This document shows, piece after piece, positions 60,601 to 64,000 of a stretch of 64,000 nt of DNA. The translations under genes were made by a program, and so were the position numbers. Source of the DNA: Nemertoderma westbladi (Eukaryota; Xenacoelomorpha; Nemertodermatida; Nemertodermatidae); contig JAUCBJ010009143.1 in NCBI GenBank assembly GCA_032718475.1, positions 1 to 64,000 on the forward strand. The letters are read 5' to 3'. The notes under the pieces are model-generated. The model was given only the letters and a program-made list of their open reading frames with translations, searched no databases and was not told the origin of the DNA. The stretch's first letter is position 1. Each line of letters opens with the position of its first letter.

Positions 60601-61396
60601 AGAGCTCCAAACCCGCGGGTTTGGTACCTGAGTCCCGTGCCGCTTCGCGCCGCGCCTCTAGATCCTTATAGGCTCGGTACAGCGAAATGGCCGCTGCCGT
60701 CTCTATCAAACTGGGTGTCGAACAGGGTTTAATCTCCGTATACGGATCTAATGTCGTAATGGTCGGCATAATGGGTCTCGGAGGTCGCTTTCCGCTGAAG
60801 TCGATACTGATCATCGGGTTGCTCATCGGATAACCTCCCTCGTTGTATCTAAGGAACTGGTGAGCTGGACATCGCGTTAATATCGGTTCTGGATGTTGCT
60901 CGTCTAGTCGGTCGGGAATCGCCACGTCTTGCTTATTCATGCATTCACCACACTTGTAGAACAGCTTGTACACGCTGAAGACCTTCGGCGTCTCCTGATC
61001 CTCGCCTCGAGTCCTCCGGTACAAATGCATTCCGTCGAACTGATCTCGGACTGCAGGTAGAGGTTCTTTGTGTCGTAAATACATATTCATATGGTACAGT
61101 CGTGCGATCTCCTCATCCGGGTCTGCACTAATGTCACATACGTCCAAAGCGAAGTCGTAAGGATACCGAGTGCGATATTCTTTCCGCAAAACTTCCATCC
61201 GGTCTCCCAACACTCTCATTCTTTCCCTCCGTAATTCCTTATCATACATAGGTTTGTATTTCCCGTTCAGCTCCATCACGGACCGCCCATGGTAGTAAAC
61301 GTTAGAGTCCTTACATCCTGGTCGCGCGAATGGTAGCTCCGCCTCCTCTCTGGCAGTAAATCCTCTGCGCGGTTGTGCTCTAATATCCTTCTCCAT
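57689..61396 (-). CDS. A' ORF3: exonuclease-like, triple zinc-knuckle protein (intact)
   Basis: 1235 codons, ATG MEKDIRAQ. An N-terminal domain (~1-230) includes a possible zinc pair, CGECMNK and CPAHQ (~150-185). From ~475 to 690 the motif order fits a DEDD 3'-5' exonuclease: RVMFYDNEGG (D-x-E, ~482); CIQIRAADGVTHVFM; LPKKVREAIL..YVKVGSGVQSDLES (motif II Asp, ~580); RPFVDTKLLLLW (~602); GFIAHLLYNWDFKL; ALVYWNICAP (~675) where YxxxD is expected, giving Cys instead of Asp. The enzyme may therefore be inactive or rebuilt. Three knuckles (~888-948) follow: CKLCGSTRHNLKSC, CRWCNETDHSFHTC and CGYCGVKGHRSARC. Then comes a conserved ADYH..AQMRW segment and a Gly/Arg/Ser tail. It has no signal peptide or membrane segment, so it is not an envelope. 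Family known: none recognised. Role inferred: RNA or DNA handling for the element, or interference with host defence. Confidence 0.8.
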   Translation of the reverse strand: MEKDIRAQPRRGFTAREEAELPFARPGCKDSNVYYHGRSVMELNGKYKPMYDKELRRERMRVLGDRMEVLRKEYRTRYPYDFALDVCDISADPDEEIARLYHMNMYLRHKEPLPAVRDQFDGMHLYRRTRGEDQETPKVFSVYKLFYKCGECMNKQDVAIPDRLDEQHPEPILTRCPAHQFLRYNEGGYPMSNPMISIDFSGKRPPRPIMPTITTLDPYTEIKPCSTPSLIETAAAISLYRAYKDLEARREAARDSGTKPAGLELSSPWTTFTSPHQVRSLTPEHQDDIDALRQEERVAKAKELFENRIAEYNKAADRHQEETRRVTGFVPQVVSQPRPVYYSDGTEPAILVDHPESREAIRFLPMVRMADHWNVDCLREVLCAKFLRDVPMQITDYDTLDKIGAPGKESKLFGWLDKYIKVWVAVATFPDDEEVDQTWLRRKGSYTRYDDHKAIERMWTPSDEIQRQWRKTEESLQDWRVMFYDNEGGSHQECLTSKCIQIRAADGVTHVFMRVRADRERPEPIITTQYRKGKDPREQILEVCRRGGMHGAERINARMLPKKVREAILNQDYVKVGSGVQSDLESDFNAMTDLEDRLPRPFVDTKLLLLWAQDIGIYREYPNSAKTGMGFIAHLLYNWDFKLKTQKKYEEAYGEYNTPPGAEFKSHFKRQALVYWNICAPPRASLQYYLVLESNTVTCLLADIVARVLKRHPLVFGGDQYVRSKGGIQSDVMKRFLTPFFNQSLENTSMVRRGLSIFEGVYRQNIGDLGDRPSMEYPTPEALEKWFGNQTRGFGTPFHSEADRPVKEGWPETLVEVFGVDLPVEKTYPKRTREEILEIEDKDEDVYFVPDRQPLTGEDDIVLDIGKEGSAKPIGDLIYERAWFPQARRCKLCGSTRHNLKSCDAVVEAAHKVCRWCNETDHSFHTCTVFISQCGYCGVKGHRSARCQLRDDSFQNHSANLLREMLDKWESVADYHIQAQMRWLPFKAGYGFWAVDPSHVAYEPYLQSLPQYQELILTAQDLPQNTGVIVVREYFRQLNMDNKYTWNFVAICDRITKGVFSETRKVVRARGDWRMAAIQYRNEFLLTHVPVGSLTAERIQEQRIAATTVMTAGAQGSRKEPGGEVRDKRQVKDDHYHSIIEAQRLQRKAQGASEKARVQLHKEELAEATTGARQLGRGRGRSTSRESVGAQGTSSPVPGSDASRTPSTESTGGRLVYLGRGRKRVASPKNPGAGR
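59013..59030. repeat. A-family dispersed palindrome in ORF3
   Basis: CCAAACCCGCGGGTTTGA, between the exonuclease-like and knuckle parts, frame QTRGFG. The counterpart in A lies in the deleted region. Confidence 0.88.
60606..60623. repeat. A-family dispersed palindrome, A' copy of site 2
   Basis: CCAAACCCGCGGGTTTGG, perfect form, ORF3 frame KPAGL. Confidence 0.9.
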
Positions 61397-62156
61397 TATG
61401 CTCGCGTATATACATATATATATATCCCAATAAGTGCCGTTACGTAACCAATTACACTGTGGGTAAATCAGTTAGATGTCGCCGAAAGACAGACCTCCCG
61501 AACCCCCCCGCTTTCCAGCAGTTCAGGTTCGACTCTCTAGATTCCGTCTCTTCCTAACTAACTATCCTCTAACCTATTCCCATGCATAGAGCAAAAACTT
61601 TGGAGATAAACTGGCCGTGACCAACTCACTTTTTGATGCCCAAACTACTCCCATTACTCGTACTAAACTACAGTAGTTAGAAAGGACTATAGCCACAATA
61701 CTCGACTATACCAAACCCACAGGTTTGATAATTGAATATCACACATCACTGCAAACTACTGAGTGGGGTCCATGTACGCCTCTGGTGCTACTAACCTTTA
61801 GCACCTTAGTTGCACTGTTGGCACCAATCTGTGGAAGTTGCTAAACTCAATTTACACTCCTACGTAATATAGCCGTCACCATGGTTTCTAAATGCTATTT
61901 TCCAGGCTTCACGACTTTTCAAATTACTGTTTATCTATAGACGAATTCTAAAACGCGTCTATACACAGCGTCTGGAATTGTCTTGGGTTCACTTCTAATT
62001 TTTTTTAAAATTTTTAAATTTTCCAAAAATTTTGAAAATAAAATTTGTTTTGATACCCACCAGACAAAACTCAACGCAAATCACCACAACCCCGCTCCTA
62101 TGCATTTCCTTGTATTTGCATACGAGGAATGCATACGAAGTGAGTTGCGTCCAACA
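61397..62156 (-). other. A' spacer between pol and ORF3
   Basis: Close match to 2984-3744; no gene. Differences from A are mostly small indels in homopolymers. Confidence 0.7.
61711..61728. repeat. A-family dispersed palindrome, A' copy of site 3
   Basis: CCAAACCCACAGGTTTGA, identical to the element A copy at 3245. Confidence 0.88.
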
Positions 62157-64000
62157 CTAATTCTGTTTTGAGGCAGGAGACAAATTATAATCTCCCATCT
62201 CGATACGTGTCTCCTCTAATAACACAATATCTTGGACCGGTCGGTCCAAGGTGTGTAAACCATTAGTTTTACACTTTTTTGGGTGCGGACACTTGCACCT
62301 AATTTTCACAGTGACTGTGCGCACTATGTTTTGCACGTCTGGGTGTGTATGCAAGATCACACCTGTCTCCCAATACTTTCTCTTGACAATCGGCTCGGTT
62401 ATCAGTACGTAGTCTCCTCTTTGGAGACTCCGAACCGTTTTGTACCACTTTGTTCTGGTAGATATGGTGGGAAGATCGTATTCCCGCCAATATTCCCAGA
62501 ATGTGTACGCCACAAATTGAGTCATTTTCCAGCTTTTACGACTATATAGGTCGGCACTAACGGGTTCTGATGCCGGCACAAGAAATGCTGGACTCTGCAT
62601 TAGCAAATGATTCGGCGTTAATGCAACACCGTCTGGCAACATAGCTATCGGCCTCGAGTTTAGTGTATGCTCGATTTCAATGAAAGCTGTGACCAGTTCG
62701 TCGTCGGTAAGTTGTTTGTTCACAGGCAATGTTTTGGCAATGGCCTGCTTTACAGAGCGAACTAAACGCTCCCAACTTCCTCCTCTCCAAGGACTTTCTG
62801 GAGTATTAAATCTCCATTCTACTCGTTGCGGCAAAAGTGCTGCAGAAATTTCTTTATTCTGTGCCGCTTTATGAGCCGCGTTCAACTCGCAATTCCCTCC
62901 GACAAAGTTTGTACCCTTATCGGAGTAGAACGCCTTTACTAGTCCTCCCCTGGCCATAAATCTCTTCAAGGCCAGGAGCAGAGATTTGGCCGACATGTCT
63001 GCCACACGCTCAATGTGTATGGCTCTACTAGCCATGCATGTCAGTAGCAGGCCCCATCGCTTGTGGGTCAGCCGTCCACTCTTTGCCTCAATCGGACCAA
63101 AACAATCCACCCCTGTGTTCGTAAAGGGTGGGTCATATGCCTGCACTCTCGCTTCCGGGAGTTCAGCCATCTCCTGTTCCAATACTCTGGCGTTCACTCT
63201 CTTGCAAACCAGACAGGCGTCATACATAGTGCCGACTGCCCTGCTTGGCTGCAATAGAATGAATCGCTGTCTCGCTGCCGACAAACAGTGTAACCTTCCC
63301 TCGTGATGCAACCTCTTGTGTATATCCCATAGAATCGCTCTTTGCAATTCTATTGGGTGACTAGGGATTATCACTGGGAACCTAAACTGTGAGTTTATGT
63401 CGACAGTCTGGATTCTCGATCTATGACAAATTAAACCCTTATGGATTAATGGACTCCATTTTCTAAGGGGTTTATAGAGAACTGGTCGTTGAGCCGATAA
63501 TAGATGGAATTCTTTAGGGAAGGCACACATTTGATAATGCTTCAAATGCTTTAATTCCGCTTGATCAATCTCATCCTCTGTCAGAGGTTGTTTCAATTTC
63601 TGAATTCGCTCACTATTGGTGCTCAATGGTTCTCTCAAATGTTTCGAATGTTTTAAACAAAGGTACAAAATGTATCGGCTTAACCACGCAGTTCTTTTAC
63701 AAATTGTCAGCCAAGAGGCAGACGAATTTAGTAATTTGTCATAAACACTACATGGTTCTAATGCCAGCGACGGTTGTCCGCTAATTAATGGAAGTTTCGA
63801 ATCCAAACCCGCAGGTTTGGGAACCAAAGGATCCATTGTGTCGGTCATTTTTTGTCCGTCACTTACCAACTGTGACTCTGGTTTAGTCTGTAAGGGTGGT
63901 TTTACGTCATAACTTACCCTTCCGGACCTAGTAGTCACGTAAGTCTGTTGGTCTGACAGGTCTCCGGGCCGCTCCAATGACTCTTCAGGCCGCTCCAATG
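62157..64000 (-). CDS. A' pol, integrase end (partial, continues beyond the window)
   Basis: Matches the last ~600 residues of element A pol with scattered substitutions. It shows the Ser/Glu repeat region (ERPEESLERP), the integrase HHCC domain (HKRLHHEGR ... CLVCKRV), the core GVDCFGP, SDKGTNF and GGSWERLV, and the DUF5641-like tail. Unlike element A it keeps the normal terminus with VLLEE, thanks to a TTTT (62267-62270) where A has TTT. It then extends ~20 residues, so this is the better reference for the family's C-terminus. Confidence 0.94.
   Translation of the reverse strand, partial: LERPEESLERPGDLSDQQTYVTTRSGRVSYDVKPPLQTKPESQLVSDGQKMTDTMDPLVPKPAGLDSKLPLISGQPSLALEPCSVYDKLLNSSASWLTICKRTAWLSRYILYLCLKHSKHLREPLSTNSERIQKLKQPLTEDEIDQAELKHLKHYQMCAFPKEFHLLSAQRPVLYKPLRKWSPLIHKGLICHRSRIQTVDINSQFRFPVIIPSHPIELQRAILWDIHKRLHHEGRLHCLSAARQRFILLQPSRAVGTMYDACLVCKRVNARVLEQEMAELPEARVQAYDPPFTNTGVDCFGPIEAKSGRLTHKRWGLLLTCMASRAIHIERVADMSAKSLLLALKRFMARGGLVKAFYSDKGTNFVGGNCELNAAHKAAQNKEISAALLPQRVEWRFNTPESPWRGGSWERLVRSVKQAIAKTLPVNKQLTDDELVTAFIEIEHTLNSRPIAMLPDGVALTPNHLLMQSPAFLVPASEPVSADLYSRKSWKMTQFVAYTFWEYWREYDLPTISTRTKWYKTVRSLQRGDYVLITEPIVKRKYWETGVILHTHPDVQNIVRTVTVKIRCKCPHPKKCKTNGLHTLDRPVQDIVLLEETRIEMGDYNLSPASKQN
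63803..63820. repeat. A-family dispersed palindrome, A' copy of site 4
   Basis: CCAAACCCGCAGGTTTGG in pol, frame KPAGL, identical to 5331. Confidence 0.88.

Larger units (their letters stand above)
56434..64000 (-). mobile_element. BEL/Pao element A' (second A-family copy, 3' part)
   Basis: Same orientation and family as element A. Pol and spacer are nearly identical, but ORF3 is complete. It runs off the right edge within pol. Comparison with A identifies the deletions in A and the conserved palindromes. Confidence 0.93.

Noticed and set aside
57689-61396. ORF3 as a viral envelope gene
   Set aside because: It occupies the env position but has no signal peptide, transmembrane segment or fusion-type features and instead has exonuclease-like motifs and zinc knuckles.
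1-64000. Host protein-coding genes, rRNA or tRNA genes
   Set aside because: None recognised on either strand; every substantial frame belongs to a mobile element or satellite. Short tRNA genes could be missed without a structure search.

Overview
The window is eukaryotic and reads as a transposon graveyard and nursery from an invertebrate animal genome. The evidence is three families of BEL/Pao LTR retrotransposon, a CR1/Jockey-type LINE, tandem satellites and AT/CA microsatellites, with no bacterial-style operon, no rRNA and no recognisable host gene. The host taxon cannot be fixed from the sequence; an arthropod or another invertebrate is most likely because BEL/Pao elements are concentrated there.

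Layout. 1-14798: element A, a minus-strand BEL/Pao element whose 3' LTR is cut by the window edge. It has a 5' LTR of about 2.1 kb (12684-14798), gag-pol (3745-11560) and a decayed third gene (1835-2983). 14798-15056: a perfect 110-bp inverted repeat abutting that LTR. 15057-19040: microsatellites, 29 units of a 63-bp satellite, diverged relatives of it, and a small element with inverted ends. 19045-20995 and 52863-53944: two halves of one minus-strand LINE. The LINE was split by element B (20996-52862, minus strand, 1203-bp LTRs, GTTTA target duplication). Element B was itself split by element C (28947-43234, plus strand, 541-bp LTRs that look identical, TTCCG target duplication). 53971-64000: a full-length LTR of the A family, a short gag-like fragment, a truncated A-family LTR, and then a second A-family element (A') with an intact third gene (57689-61396) and the 3' end of pol.

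How the genes fit together. Each element has the usual BEL/Pao gag-protease-RT-RNase H-integrase polyprotein. Each also carries, between pol and the 3' LTR where an env gene would sit, an extra same-strand gene (ORF3). ORF3 is not an envelope. In A' and C it has the motif order of a DEDD-type 3'-5' exonuclease (WRN/EXD/Nibbler-like) with the last catalytic aspartate lost or displaced, followed by three CCHC zinc knuckles. B keeps the C-terminal part and an N-terminal fragment. This shared ORF3 is my main candidate for an undescribed system.

Other unusual signals are: an 18-bp palindrome scattered through the A family and read in all three frames; a strong sense-strand excess of the 5' splice-site-like GGTAAG in A and B; 11-G runs exactly at two -1 frame changes in C; single in-frame TGA codons in B gag-pol and C ORF3; and family-specific arrays of short palindromes in non-coding spacers. 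No database search was possible; family assignments are by motif recognition.
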